Part shown: in pieces, positions 16,744 to 26,299 of the stretch
Layout of the letters: every line of letters begins with the position of its first letter
Numbering within the stretch: the stretch's first letter is position 1
NCBI GenBank assembly: GCA_944326815.1
Contig: CALVFI010000002.1
Span: forward strand, 1-64,000
Reading direction: 5' to 3'
Length of the DNA: 64,000 nt
DNA from: an uncultured Rikenellaceae bacterium
Lineage (GTDB): Bacteria > Bacteroidota > Bacteroidia > Bacteroidales > Rikenellaceae
Notes under the pieces: generated by a model
Told to the model about the DNA's origin: nothing
The model's database searches: none
What the model saw: only the letters and a program-made list of their open reading frames with translations
Translations under genes and position numbers: made by a program

Positions 16744-17877
16744 TTATCTCATCATCGTCCCCATGGCTCCCGTAGCCGTCATCTTGGCCTGCTGCGCCAC
16801 TCCCTCGCCGAAGTTTCGGGTCGAGAAAGCCGTGTCTCCCTCCGGAATCATCCACGCTGCCAGGTCGGGCACGAGGTTCAGGCATTTCAGGGCCACGATG
16901 CTCGCCGCCATCAGATAGCCGGCAGAAAAGAAGCTGTTTTGCAGGTAGGCGGCCATCGTCTGCTCGCTTGCCGTTATCGCCGTCAGGTTCTCCACCTGTA
17001 TGCACAGCACGATGTCGAACAGGAGCAACACATAAAATCCCACGAAGTAGAGCATCGCGCCATAGAAGTGTACCGTCAGATACCTTGTGAGCCACTTCGC
17101 CCACGCGCCTTCCCATTTGGGCAGCAGCGAGAAAGCCCACTGTATCGGCCCGAAAATCGTCAGCATACCCAGCAGGATCTGCTGGCAGTAAATCGTCGCC
17201 CACCAGCCGATGCGAAATACGATCAAGGCTATGAGCATCACGATTTTATCAATACCGACCACGACGCCCGCCGTCAGCGAGGTGAACCACAGTTTGGCCG
17301 CGTCCTTTTCCATGCTGGTCACTTCGTCCACGCCCGTCTGTTCCATCGTCGCCTCTATCAGGTCTGGGTCCGAGGTGCCCGTATGAGCGACGTCGGCTTG
17401 TGCTTGCAGGCTCGTGTACATCGTGTCGCGGACATGGATAAGCTCCTGCACCTCCTCGAACCGGTCGCTTATCTGTGCGGCTTCGGCCTCGTAGAGGTCG
17501 TGCGTGTACGAGCCGATACAGTTCGGTATGTAGGAGAGGAAGTCCAGAACGCACCAGTTGCTGCCGCTGCCCGCCATACCGGTATCGGCCGGAGGATACC
17601 ACCAGCACAGCACGAGCGACACGGCCAGCGGCCGGAAGAGCTTCATCACGTCCAGCGGCTCGTGCTTGACCATCATCTTGTACGCCATGCCCGCCGCCAT
17701 TACGATGGCGAACAACGCGGCCAGCGCCATACACATCTGCAAGATCCACCAAAAGGGCCCCTGCGAACCGGTAAAGGTGGCGTCCGTCAGAAACTCGTTG
17801 GTCTGGAAAATCACATCGTCGATCTCCTCTTCCAGGAGGTCGATGCCGAAATCCGAAAGTATATTCCCGTCTGCCAT
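16744..17877 (-). CDS. traJ: Conjugative transfer protein TraJ (VirB6-like)
   Basis: This 377-aa polytopic inner-membrane protein has hydrophobic segments near 45-65, 80-95, 215-240, 240-260, 285-310 and 335-355, and the family motif GPIQWAFSLLPKWEGAWAKWL. TraJ is the VirB6-like subunit of the channel base. The C-terminal tail after LVPDLAAWMIP is Ala/Met-rich. The gene follows DUF5045 by 13 nt. Confidence 0.9.
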   Translation of the reverse strand: MADGNILSDFGIDLLEEEIDDVIFQTNEFLTDATFTGSQGPFWWILQMCMALAALFAIVMAAGMAYKMMVKHEPLDVMKLFRPLAVSLVLCWWYPPADTGMAGSGSNWCVLDFLSYIPNCIGSYTHDLYEAEAAQISDRFEEVQELIHVRDTMYTSLQAQADVAHTGTSDPDLIEATMEQTGVDEVTSMEKDAAKLWFTSLTAGVVVGIDKIVMLIALIVFRIGWWATIYCQQILLGMLTIFGPIQWAFSLLPKWEGAWAKWLTRYLTVHFYGAMLYFVGFYVLLLFDIVLCIQVENLTAITASEQTMAAYLQNSFFSAGYLMAASIVALKCLNLVPDLAAWMIPEGDTAFSTRNFGEGVAQQAKMTATGAMGTMMR

Positions 17878-17890
17878 ACGCTGCGTCCTT

Positions 17891-18658
17891 TTATTTCCCT
17901 CTGCTTACCGTTTCCTCTCCGTCTCCCGTCTCCGTGCCGCCGCCCGATTGCGAGCTGCGCACCGCGAGGCGCGATTCGTTCCACCGGTTCATGGCTTCGC
18001 GGACAATACTTCCCTTGTGCAGCCGCCGGTCGTCGGTCGCACTCAGCAGCGAACCCGTCACGGTGGCGTTCTGCCTGCGGGCGAGGTAGCCGACAAGTAT
18101 CTCGTTTTGCCGGGCCACGTCCTCGTAGATGCGCAGGTACTCCTTTTTGCGCTGCGCATTGGGCATGTAGGCGTCCCGGGTCGCGTCGATGGCGCATTGG
18201 TAGATATGGTAGTATTCCGTCCACCGCTCCTTGTCGTCCGGCGTGCCGCCGGCAGGCAGGATACGGTCGATGTTGCGCTTGAGGCGTTCCATCTGTCCGT
18301 CTATCTTGTCGCCCTCGGCCAGCCATGCGATGTCTATCTGGCGGTCGGCCACATTCAGCGCCTCGATCTTCGCCCTACTGACCAGCGCCGAGTCGATGGC
18401 CTCCGCCTCGTCTACTTGGTTGTAGAGGTTGACACCCGCCAGCGTGCGGTACGACAGTTTGTTCTTGCCCGCCGCCGATTTCCTGTACTTGTTGTGCAGC
18501 GCCCAATAGTAGAGTTCGGGCGAGAGGGTGCCCGTTCCGGTCTCCATGACCGTGATCTGTCCCTGTTTCGGCGCATCGTGGTTATAGGTAACGGACTGTG
18601 CATGAACAGCACTCGCCGTTACGACCATTACCGCCGTGAGTAACCATCTCCTTTTCAT
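17891..18658 (-). CDS. DUF5045-like exported transfer protein
   Basis: This 255-aa protein has a signal peptide (ending VHA-Q) and a long helical body with charged heptads (EAIDSALVSRAKIEALN, LARRQNATVTGSLL). It is judged DUF5045-like by its position between TraI and TraJ and the ELYYWALHNKYRKSAAGKNKLSYR motif. It is presumably periplasmic. ATG 18658 begins the signal peptide; the longer open frame upstream overlaps the preceding gene. Confidence 0.7.
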   Translation of the reverse strand: MKRRWLLTAVMVVTASAVHAQSVTYNHDAPKQGQITVMETGTGTLSPELYYWALHNKYRKSAAGKNKLSYRTLAGVNLYNQVDEAEAIDSALVSRAKIEALNVADRQIDIAWLAEGDKIDGQMERLKRNIDRILPAGGTPDDKERWTEYYHIYQCAIDATRDAYMPNAQRKKEYLRIYEDVARQNEILVGYLARRQNATVTGSLLSATDDRRLHKGSIVREAMNRWNESRLAVRSSQSGGGTETGDGEETVSRGK

Positions 18659-18677
18659 CTCTCTTCCATTTTGTCCG

Positions 18678-19403
18678 TTAATAATCCAGCCGCCCGGCTC
18701 CGCGCCACCGGCCGAAGGCGTCGTCCGCAATCTCTCGTATGGTGCGGGTACGGTAAATCTTCTCTTTCCAGTAGCCTATGCGCACCTGTATGTACCGCCA
18801 CGTCTCGATGTAGGCCCTGTTCAGGTGGCGCTCGATGTCGTCCAGCGAGCGGTTGACCCCTTCCAGCACCATCAGCAGGTCGCTGGTCGAGCAGGCCGCC
18901 GCTCCCGTGACGTACAGTACCAGGTCGCTGACCGACCTGTATAGCTGCTCCCCGTCGTGAGCGATGTCGCGTATCGCCCGTTCGTTTATCTTGATAATCA
19001 AGGCGTCGGCCGGGTCGATACGCCCGCGTTTCACGACCTTTTCGTTGAAATCCTCCAGCAGCCTCTTGTAGTCGCCGATGCGATCGCTGACCGCCGTGTA
19101 GGTGCTTTTCACGTTCAGCGCCGTGCGCAGGGACTGGTACATCACGTCGATCACATCGAAGGCGCGGGTGTAGCGGTCGAGATCCACGTTCAGCTCCTTG
19201 TATCCGCCGACCTCCTTGCGGCTGTACTCGTGCAGCAACTGGTTGCTGTATTCCAGCGTACTGCGGGCCAGCAACAGGCTGCGCTGTTTCTTGTGGTCGT
19301 TGATGTACGCCTCGACGGAAACGATGTCGAAGGTCCACTGCGCCTGTGCGACACGGGGCAGCAGTGCCAGCAGTACGGCCGTTATCAGTAAGTTCCGTTT
19401 CAT
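18678..19403 (-). CDS. Exported transfer protein, TraI position
   Basis: This 241-aa protein has a signal peptide (ending AQA-Q) and an almost entirely helical mature part, including RIDPADALIIKINERAIRDI. In CTnDOT-type operons TraI (DUF4141) lies between TraG and TraJ; this gene matches that place and the signal-peptide style, but the usual DUF4141 N-terminus is not obvious, so family membership is uncertain. Its ATG overlaps the stop of the 844-aa gene by 4 nt. Confidence 0.65.
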   Translation of the reverse strand: MKRNLLITAVLLALLPRVAQAQWTFDIVSVEAYINDHKKQRSLLLARSTLEYSNQLLHEYSRKEVGGYKELNVDLDRYTRAFDVIDVMYQSLRTALNVKSTYTAVSDRIGDYKRLLEDFNEKVVKRGRIDPADALIIKINERAIRDIAHDGEQLYRSVSDLVLYVTGAAACSTSDLLMVLEGVNRSLDDIERHLNRAYIETWRYIQVRIGYWKEKIYRTRTIREIADDAFGRWRGAGRLDY

Positions 19404-21934
19404 GGGCGCTCCTCCTTTCTGCCCGCACCGCTCCGCAGGCTCCGCGCGTTGTCCACCCAGCGGGCGTGACACTCTTCCACGAGCGTCAGCCTGCGCCCCT
19501 GGTCCGTATCCAGCGGCAGTGCGTCCTTCAGCACGTCGATAATGCTCTGCTTGTAGTGCATCATTTTTTCCAGCGACACGAGGTCGGCGTAGATTCTCGT
19601 GAGGCGGCTGTCCACCTCGCGGGCGATTTCGAGCCGGTCGCTCGACCACAACAGGTGGTGCACGTCCCCGGTCGGGGTCTCTTCCAGCGGAGCGGTGCGG
19701 GCGTACTCCGTCGTGATTTTGCACGACGGATGCTCCCGGGCGATCTCCGCGATACGGTCGTTTACCATCTTGGTTTTCTCCGCGTCCGACAGGCCCGGGT
19801 CGAGTATCAGCACGTCGGCCACATGGGTGTCTGTGTACTCCGTGGTCAACTCCCAACTGATTTGCAGGATGGCCCTGTGAATCTTTATTCCGAGGAAATA
19901 CTTCGGTTTCCGCGCGATGGAGAGGGTCGCCCGGAATGTGATGACGCCGTTGATGTTCGGCATTGTCGCCCGGCGGACATAGGTGTAGCCGCTCCACGTT
20001 CCGTCGCCCTGCCATGAGAGGCTGTAAGCCGTCTTGCAGTCCTGCATGATGGCCGGAATGCGGTAGTAGTCGTCCGTGGGCACGTCGTTGTCGCCCGCCG
20101 CCTCCTGCTTCGCATCCGCGTATTCGCTCTGTTTCTTCTGCCATTCGGCCAGTTCGCCGTTCAGTTCGCCGATCCGTGTCCTGTTCGCGTTGTACTGCTG
20201 GCGGTATGCTGCGGCATCCTCCACGCTCGCCTCGGCGATCTTTTTCAGCAGGGCGGCATTCTCGGCCTCCAGCGCCTCGATTTGCAACTGGATGGCGACG
20301 ACCCGGTTGTCCGCCTCCTGTATCATCGCGTCCAGTTCCGAGAAGTCCAGCTCGTTTTCCGCAACCGTGGTCTGCATGGCGCACTCCTTCGAGTGGGCGT
20401 TCAGCGAGCTGCCGCACCCGCGGCACTTGTACTGGGTCGAACCCTGTCCGAGGGTGGCGCCGTCCGAACAGGTTACGCTGATGGTCACGCTCTCGCAGCC
20501 TTGCAGCCTGGCGGCGTCCGTTGCCTGATAGTAGTTTCGTGCGTCGGACGCGATGTAATAGGTATAGTCCTCTTCGTTGTCGTTGAACTCCGAGAGGCGG
20601 GCGTTCAACACGGCCTTGAAAGTGTTCAGGTCCATCGTGTAGGAATCGAACACCTCCTCGTAGATGACTTCCACCCGGTTCCAGCTCTGCTTTACGTGGA
20701 TCTCATAGGCGTATGCCTTCTTGGTCTGCCTTCCGCTCCGGTTGATGATGTAGGCGTTCATCCAGTAGTCGATGGTGTATGTGTAACCGTCGTTGCGGCT
20801 GTTGAGCTGCTGTACGCGGCTCCGCGACCAGCCGGCATGCCGCTCCGAGTTGGCGAGCACCTGTTCCCGCTGCGAGGCATTGGGGTAAAATCCGGGATCG
20901 GTCGTCTCGAAGCGCGTCCACTCTCCGCCGTACAGGATGCTGTTGTCGTCCGTCGGGGGATAGTAGTCGCACAGCGCAGTGCTTCCTTGTTCGCGCTTTG
21001 CGATATACCACCGCTGCGTGTAGTAGTTTCCCGTCTCTTCGCCCATATAGTCGCTCATCCAGCCGGCCAGGTCGTAGGCCCCGGCCTCGAACAGCCCGGC
21101 GACATTCTCCTCTCCGCCGATCCTGTCGAGCAGCATGTTCCCGATGCCGCGCTCCGCCTGTTCATAGATGTCGGCATAGTGGTCGTACAGGGCCGCGATC
21201 TCGCTTACCTTGCCGTTCAGCAGTTCGTGGAACATGCTCTGGGGCAACAGCGCGTCGCCGAGGCCGGCGATGCCCGCCGTAGCGAGGCCGACGCCCATGT
21301 TGTACAGGTTGTCGATGTCGCTTTGCAGCTTCTCCCGCGAGAGGTTGCCCGGCACGCGGGCCATGTCGTCCAGCATCCGCTGCCAATCCACGCCTCCCAG
21401 CTCCGAGAGCCTCAGCAGAGGGGCTATCTCCCGGTTGATTTCGAGAAACACGATGTCTGAAAAGGTCAGTGTGCTGTTGGTCACGATGCTCTCGAACTGC
21501 ATGCACAGGCTCTTGGTGTCGTCGCACACCTTCATCAGGTAACTGCCCCAGTGGATCGCCGTTTGCGGCGAGCGGAGCATCAGTTTCGCCACCATCCATA
21601 TCTTCGGCATGATCTTCTCCGCCACCATGCGGTAGATGCGGCGGTAGTAGTAGTTCTCCGTGCTGCTGCACCAGATGCCGAGGTCCGACAGCGCCTTGTG
21701 TTCCAAGAATTTGGATGCGAATATCCCTGCAGCGGCCACCTCCGCGGTCGTGTAGTGTTTCAGGATGTCGTCCGCCTGCTCGCGGTAATAGCTCTCGGCC
21801 ACGACCTCCGTACCGAACGCGGCGACCATGGCCGCTACGGTCCGCGTGTCGTAGTTCACGCTGTAATACTGCGCGTGAACACGCTGCGCGAATGCAAGCG
21901 ACAGGATGGCAAGGAGAGTCGTCAGCCGTTTCAT
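19400..21934 (-). CDS. Large exported transfer-operon protein (844 aa), unknown family
   Basis: A signal peptide (about 1-22) is followed by a helical region with Cys residues, a Tyr-rich middle (about 300-470), a cysteine cluster (C480, C489, C504, C507, C518, including CRGCGSS) that resembles a zinc knuckle or disulphide node, a coiled coil (about 530-612) and a beta-rich tail. It has no counterpart in the CTnDOT transfer set. Size and placement between TraG and TraI-position genes suggest a periplasmic or surface component specific to this element lineage. Confidence 0.75.
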   Translation of the reverse strand: MKRLTTLLAILSLAFAQRVHAQYYSVNYDTRTVAAMVAAFGTEVVAESYYREQADDILKHYTTAEVAAAGIFASKFLEHKALSDLGIWCSSTENYYYRRIYRMVAEKIMPKIWMVAKLMLRSPQTAIHWGSYLMKVCDDTKSLCMQFESIVTNSTLTFSDIVFLEINREIAPLLRLSELGGVDWQRMLDDMARVPGNLSREKLQSDIDNLYNMGVGLATAGIAGLGDALLPQSMFHELLNGKVSEIAALYDHYADIYEQAERGIGNMLLDRIGGEENVAGLFEAGAYDLAGWMSDYMGEETGNYYTQRWYIAKREQGSTALCDYYPPTDDNSILYGGEWTRFETTDPGFYPNASQREQVLANSERHAGWSRSRVQQLNSRNDGYTYTIDYWMNAYIINRSGRQTKKAYAYEIHVKQSWNRVEVIYEEVFDSYTMDLNTFKAVLNARLSEFNDNEEDYTYYIASDARNYYQATDAARLQGCESVTISVTCSDGATLGQGSTQYKCRGCGSSLNAHSKECAMQTTVAENELDFSELDAMIQEADNRVVAIQLQIEALEAENAALLKKIAEASVEDAAAYRQQYNANRTRIGELNGELAEWQKKQSEYADAKQEAAGDNDVPTDDYYRIPAIMQDCKTAYSLSWQGDGTWSGYTYVRRATMPNINGVITFRATLSIARKPKYFLGIKIHRAILQISWELTTEYTDTHVADVLILDPGLSDAEKTKMVNDRIAEIAREHPSCKITTEYARTAPLEETPTGDVHHLLWSSDRLEIAREVDSRLTRIYADLVSLEKMMHYKQSIIDVLKDALPLDTDQGRRLTLVEECHARWVDNARSLRSGAGRKEERP

Positions 21935-21957
21935 AGATATTCCCGGTTAGGTGGTTG

Positions 21958-22404
21958 TCAGGCGTGCGGCATGTACCCCAATGCGGCGATCAGGTCGTCT
22001 GCCTCTTTGACGGCGGCGACGGCCAGCATACGGTGCTGTACGAACATCTCTCTGGCGATTTCGTACCTGCGTTGTTCCCACTTCGCCGCTTCCGTTTCTT
22101 CCGGAGCGGAAGCAGCGGTCGGGACTTTCCTTTCTTTTTGCGCGGCACGGGCGTATTCGTCCAGTTCCGTTTCGTGCATACCCAGCCAGAGGCCGTATGA
22201 CTCCAGAATTGTCTCTATCAGCCTGATGCTTCTGATTCCCACTTCCCGCGTCTTCAGCAAGTCGCGCTTGTTCTGAAGGCACAGGTCCCTGACTGTGGTT
22301 ATTCCGTTTACGCGGAACATGCGCCGGATACGAGCGTCCAGCGTGTCGCGGAAGCGGAACAGGTTTACGTTTTGTCCGATGTCTATCCTTTCCATTGTTT
22401 TCAT
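21958..22404 (-). CDS. RNA-polymerase alpha-CTD-like protein
   Basis: This 148-aa protein has a region (about 22-76) with the alpha-CTD pattern: DARIRRMFRVNGITTVRDLC, DLLKTREVGIRSI and a helix ending GLWLGM, which parallels the E. coli alpha-CTD (IGDLV, ELLKTPNLGKKSL, GLSLGM). The rest is a charged linker and a helix. No alpha N-terminal domain is present. In the family, this helix-hairpin-helix fold contacts UP-element DNA and activators, so the protein could bind DNA or alter transcription of the element (inference). It lies 10 nt after traG. Confidence 0.7.
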   Translation of the reverse strand: MKTMERIDIGQNVNLFRFRDTLDARIRRMFRVNGITTVRDLCLQNKRDLLKTREVGIRSIRLIETILESYGLWLGMHETELDEYARAAQKERKVPTAASAPEETEAAKWEQRRYEIAREMFVQHRMLAVAAVKEADDLIAALGYMPHA

Positions 22405-22414
22405 TGATATTGGG

Positions 22415-25129
22415 TTATTGGTTATCCGTGGATGGTTTGAGGTTCAATACCCGTCCCGCCCCGTTGACCTTCTGGGCGAAGGGCAGCGACTTGCCGATGC
22501 CGCTGGCGGTCCAGTCGCGGCAATACGCCTCGATAGCCTCCTGATGGCTGCACCGGAGTTCTCTCTTGTAGAGCTTCAGGGCCTCTTTCTCCGCCCGTTC
22601 GGTCGTGTAGGTCATGTAACACTCCCGCGGCTCCTCCACGCCGTACACGCCGCTGGTCGAGCCGCGCCGGATGAATACCTCCCGGAAGAAACTGCGCCCC
22701 TCCTTGTTGTCGAGACGGTTGATCGTGAATATCTTCTTGCAGTCCACGTCCGTCAAGCCGAGAATCGCCTTGATGGAGTCGAAGCGTTCCTTGAACTTGC
22801 TTTGGTCGAGCAGCATGACCACATCGCTATTATTGACGATTGCCTCTTTGACGATCTCGCTGCCGATGATGTCCTGTATCTCCTGCGTTACCACGCCTAC
22901 CGAGGCCCAGAACTTACGGGCCGTCTTGTACATAAATTTGATGTATTCCGCCATCAGCGGGCTGGCGATGGCCTTCCACGCCTCCTCGATGACCAGTACC
23001 TTGCGGTTGGTCTTGATACGCATCTTTTGCAGGAATACGTCCATGATTATCAGCGTCACCAGAGGAAACAGGAGAGGGTCATCTTTTATACTGTCGATCT
23101 CGAAGACGATGAACGTCTCGTCGAACAACGAACTGTCCATATTCTCGTTCAACGTCTTTTCATGATTACCGCCCCGGTAGAAGTCCTTCATCATGTAGCG
23201 GTACGTCGATAGATCGATGCCCGAAATGCGGTTCTCATCGCAGATGTCGGGAATGCGCTGTACAGAGTATTCATAGAACGAGTTGAACGATAGCTCCTCC
23301 ACCTTCAGTTCCTTGCGCCTGTGCTCCATCTCGTCGATGATCTCCTCGATACGCTCGGCGCGATCCTGTGCGCTCTCGTCCCGTCGGTCGCCGCGGTTGC
23401 GCTCGTCGATCACGAGGCTCTTGTGCAGGTCTTCGCGTTGCAAGGGCGTGAAGCCGTCGAAGCCGTTGAAATAGGTATCGTAATACTCCGTGATGACCTG
23501 TTCTATCAGGCGTTCCTCTGTTTTTGTAACCATGCCCTGCGAGCCTTTCCATATCAGCAGTACGAGGTTTTTCAGGAATCCCGTCTTTTCCACGTTCAGC
23601 TCCGCCCGGTTGATGCGGAACGGGTTCATCGTGATGGGGTTCTCCTCCGTGTAGCTGATGTACTTGCCGCCCAGATACTCGCACAGTCCTTCGTAGCTGT
23701 TACCCGTATCGACCATTACCACGTCCGTTCCCTGTTCGTGCAACTGACGCACGACTGAGTTCATGTGGAAACTCTTGCCTGACCCTGAAGGCCCGAGACA
23801 GAAAAAATTACTGTTGTCAGTCAGTTTGTTTTTTCCCTCCTTTCCAGTGATGTCGATGGCCACGGGAACGCCCTGCCGGTCGGTGTAGTAGATTTTCAGC
23901 GGCGTCTCCTCGCTATGCTGCACCCGCTCCTTGTACATCAGGCATATCGCCGCATCCGAGAGCGTCAGGAAGCGGTCGTACTCTTCGCTCAGGGCATAAC
24001 AGTTGCCGGGGAAGGAGCCCACGAACAGTTCCAGTTGGTTGTAAGCGTGCTTGCTGATATGGATGCCCATGCGCCCGAAGGCGTTCTCCAGATGGTTCGT
24101 ACACTTTTGCAGGTCGGTGTCGGCATCGACCGCCACCACCATGTTGAAGTGGGTGTACACGAGCTGCTTGCTCTCGCGGGCGATTACCTCCTGCACCCGC
24201 GAGATGTCTTCTACGGCCATCTGGTTGTTGGGGTTCGGGATGCTCGCGTGCCGGTTCTTCTTTTTGTCCAGCAACGACAGCTCCCGCTTCTGGTTGGGCA
24301 GAAAGATTACCTGGTTGTACACCACCGTATCGGCGTTCGGTATGTTGTCGATGACCGACACGAGGTCCACCGGCATCTCCGTGTTGTTCACTTCGATATT
24401 GGTATAGGGCCGGATCAGCGAGGGCAGCGCGGCGTAGTCCACGTCCACGAGGCTGTATACTTTACACCGTTTCCCGCCCATCGAGACGGTATCTTCGTCT
24501 GCCCGGAAGTTGGTCATCGACACGATGCGGTTCTTGAAATCCATGGCGAAGTAGCGGTCCACGTACTCGCTCGCCTCAGCCTTGTTCAGGAACCTCGCCT
24601 GCACGCCGCCGTCGCGCAACTGGTCGTGCACCTTGCGGATCTTCACGAGGAAGTCGCGCCACTTCTTGCCGTCGTAGGAGAACAGGCGGCTCTTCTTCGC
24701 CTCCTGCGTGACGGTCAGGTAGCACATGCTGTCCGTGTAGGGACGCCCCTCGAAGTAGCGGAAATAGGCTTCGGAGAGGAACTCGCGGTCTCCTCCCGTT
24801 TCTCCGGCGAAACGCCTGCGCACGAAGATGTCCTGCTTGTGCAGGGCGTACCCTTCGCCCAGTGTCTGCGCCAGGGCGGTAAACAGTTGCGTGAACTCGT
24901 AATAGCTGTCTATGTCCGCGCAGTATTTCTGTACGGGATTTTCGATTTTCAGCACGGCCGAATATTCGCCGGTCTTGGTGTACAGTACGCCGATTCCGTC
25001 CGTATCTTCCACTGAAAAATAGATGTCCCGGAAGATGTGCTTGCGTTTGCCACCCGTACCGAAAGCGCAGACCGACAGGGCCATGCCCGCGCACAAGGCG
25101 GCGAATAACAGAATGATGTATAGGGCCAT
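22415..25129 (-). CDS. traG: Conjugation ATPase TraG (VirB4-like)
   Basis: This 904-aa protein is full length for the Bacteroides TraG family. It has an N-terminal membrane segment (about 2-22), a VirB4 N-domain, Walker A GPSGSGKS at 446-453 and Walker B VLVIEEAW near 711-718. It powers assembly and substrate transfer through the type IV channel. It is preceded by TraF with a 110-bp gap that holds no recognisable gene, and followed by the alpha-CTD-like gene. Confidence 0.95.
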   Translation of the reverse strand: MALYIILLFAALCAGMALSVCAFGTGGKRKHIFRDIYFSVEDTDGIGVLYTKTGEYSAVLKIENPVQKYCADIDSYYEFTQLFTALAQTLGEGYALHKQDIFVRRRFAGETGGDREFLSEAYFRYFEGRPYTDSMCYLTVTQEAKKSRLFSYDGKKWRDFLVKIRKVHDQLRDGGVQARFLNKAEASEYVDRYFAMDFKNRIVSMTNFRADEDTVSMGGKRCKVYSLVDVDYAALPSLIRPYTNIEVNNTEMPVDLVSVIDNIPNADTVVYNQVIFLPNQKRELSLLDKKKNRHASIPNPNNQMAVEDISRVQEVIARESKQLVYTHFNMVVAVDADTDLQKCTNHLENAFGRMGIHISKHAYNQLELFVGSFPGNCYALSEEYDRFLTLSDAAICLMYKERVQHSEETPLKIYYTDRQGVPVAIDITGKEGKNKLTDNSNFFCLGPSGSGKSFHMNSVVRQLHEQGTDVVMVDTGNSYEGLCEYLGGKYISYTEENPITMNPFRINRAELNVEKTGFLKNLVLLIWKGSQGMVTKTEERLIEQVITEYYDTYFNGFDGFTPLQREDLHKSLVIDERNRGDRRDESAQDRAERIEEIIDEMEHRRKELKVEELSFNSFYEYSVQRIPDICDENRISGIDLSTYRYMMKDFYRGGNHEKTLNENMDSSLFDETFIVFEIDSIKDDPLLFPLVTLIIMDVFLQKMRIKTNRKVLVIEEAWKAIASPLMAEYIKFMYKTARKFWASVGVVTQEIQDIIGSEIVKEAIVNNSDVVMLLDQSKFKERFDSIKAILGLTDVDCKKIFTINRLDNKEGRSFFREVFIRRGSTSGVYGVEEPRECYMTYTTERAEKEALKLYKRELRCSHQEAIEAYCRDWTASGIGKSLPFAQKVNGAGRVLNLKPSTDNQ

Positions 25130-25239
25130 TGCCTTATGTCTCCGATTAAATAGGGGCAGGCCCGCCTTCCGAAGAGACGAACCCGCCCGCGTTCAACAAT
25201 CAATATAGCCACACGCATTGCCGTGGTGGTTTCTTACGG

Positions 25240-25536
25240 TCATACCCGACGCGAGCAGGCATAGACGTACACGCCTCGGTCCACCTTCTTGCTGTGCAGT
25301 CCTTTCTGCTGTTTGAAGATGATGAGTGCGATACCCGTCGAGAGGACAGCGGCCAGCGTGACCAGTCCGGCCACGAATCCCGCAAGGCAGTAGGCGAGGA
25401 TGAAGCCTACGATGGCTCCTCCCGCCGCGCCCGCCGCCCAGTAGATGTATCGGCCCTGTATACCCATCAGTTCGAGGGGGCGTTGCAGCCCCTTGAACAG
25501 CGCATAGTCCGGATAGCGTTCTTCTTTGCCTTTCAT
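25240..25536 (-). CDS. traF: Conjugative transfer protein TraF (DUF4133, VirB3-like)
   Basis: This 98-aa protein shows KGLQRPLELMGIQGRYIYW followed by two membrane segments (about 34-53 and 55-75) and a basic tail (FKQQKGLHSKKVDRG), the DUF4133 pattern. It is the VirB3-like partner of TraG. It follows TraE by 12 nt. Confidence 0.9.
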   Translation of the reverse strand: MKGKEERYPDYALFKGLQRPLELMGIQGRYIYWAAGAAGGAIVGFILAYCLAGFVAGLVTLAAVLSTGIALIIFKQQKGLHSKKVDRGVYVYACSRRV

Positions 25537-25548
25537 CGCGCAGGTGTT

Positions 25549-25926
25549 TTATATGTCGATGCCGAAGAACATGGGTAGGGCTCGGGCCGCCGCGATCAAA
25601 AACAGACATGCGCCGACTATGAGCATGATCTTTTTCTTGACGTCCTGCTCCTCGTTGTTCATGGCGATATACACCGAGATCGCGCCTACGATGGCCACGA
25701 CGCCCGCAATGGCGTAGCAGAGCTTGACCATGATGGGCACGTATTTTACGATCTCATCCGCTACGGTAGACAGGGCTGTCGTGCCGGCCGAATAGTCGCC
25801 TGCGGTGCTCTGCGCCTTGGCCGACGTGCCTGCCAGCAGCGCGAAGGCGAACGCCGCCGCCTTCGCGAAAATCTCCCCGGCGTATTCTTTTGCCTCCCGG
25901 TACATCTTTTGGATTTTCTGAAACAT
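25549..25926 (-). CDS. traE: Conjugative transfer protein TraE (DUF4134, pilin-like)
   Basis: This 125-aa protein has a cleavable signal (ending AKA-Q), then two membrane segments around a short NNEEQDVKKK loop and a final FFGIDI. DUF4134 proteins are VirB2/pilin-like subunits. It is the second of two tandem DUF4134 genes; the other ends 48 bp upstream. Confidence 0.88.
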   Translation of the reverse strand: MFQKIQKMYREAKEYAGEIFAKAAAFAFALLAGTSAKAQSTAGDYSAGTTALSTVADEIVKYVPIMVKLCYAIAGVVAIVGAISVYIAMNNEEQDVKKKIMLIVGACLFLIAAARALPMFFGIDI

Positions 25927-25974
25927 TGTGTTATGTTTTTTGTGAATATTGTTGGTTTTCGAATCGTTTGCGGT

Positions 25975-26298
25975 TTATATGCGGTAGCCGAAAAAGGCCG
26001 GGAACACGATGGAGGCTCCGATGATGAAAAGGCATGCGCCCAATAGCGATACGATGGACTTGGCAATACCTTCCTCGCCCGTGTTCATCTTGATGTAGAT
26101 CTGGAGCGCGGCAATGACGGCGAAAACCGAAGCGACGGCATAGCAGACATACAGGACGTACAGCATCATCGTGACCACGAAGTCGTGCATCGAGGCCAGC
26201 GCGTCTGCGCCCCAACTGTAGTCCACGCTGCCGCTCTTGGCTAGCGCCGCACAGGGAATAAGGCATAATACGCATAGTATCCTGGTCGCCTTCGGCAT
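25975..26298 (-). CDS. Second TraE-like (DUF4134) protein
   Basis: This 107-aa protein starts at ATG 26298, has a signal peptide (ending ALA-K), two membrane segments separated by KMNTGEEGIAKS and a terminal FPAFFGYRI paralleling LPMFFGIDI of the neighbouring TraE. It is clearly a diverged paralogue. It starts 1 nt after the stop of the preceding gene. Two pilin-like subunits in series could make a heteropolymer or serve as alternatives (inference). Confidence 0.85.
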   Translation of the reverse strand: MPKATRILCVLCLIPCAALAKSGSVDYSWGADALASMHDFVVTMMLYVLYVCYAVASVFAVIAALQIYIKMNTGEEGIAKSIVSLLGACLFIIGASIVFPAFFGYRI

Positions 26299-26299
26299 C

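Noticed and set aside
16714..18282. 522-aa plus-strand open frame
   Set aside because: It is antisense to TraJ and DUF5045 and has compositional bias typical of shadow frames in GC-rich DNA.
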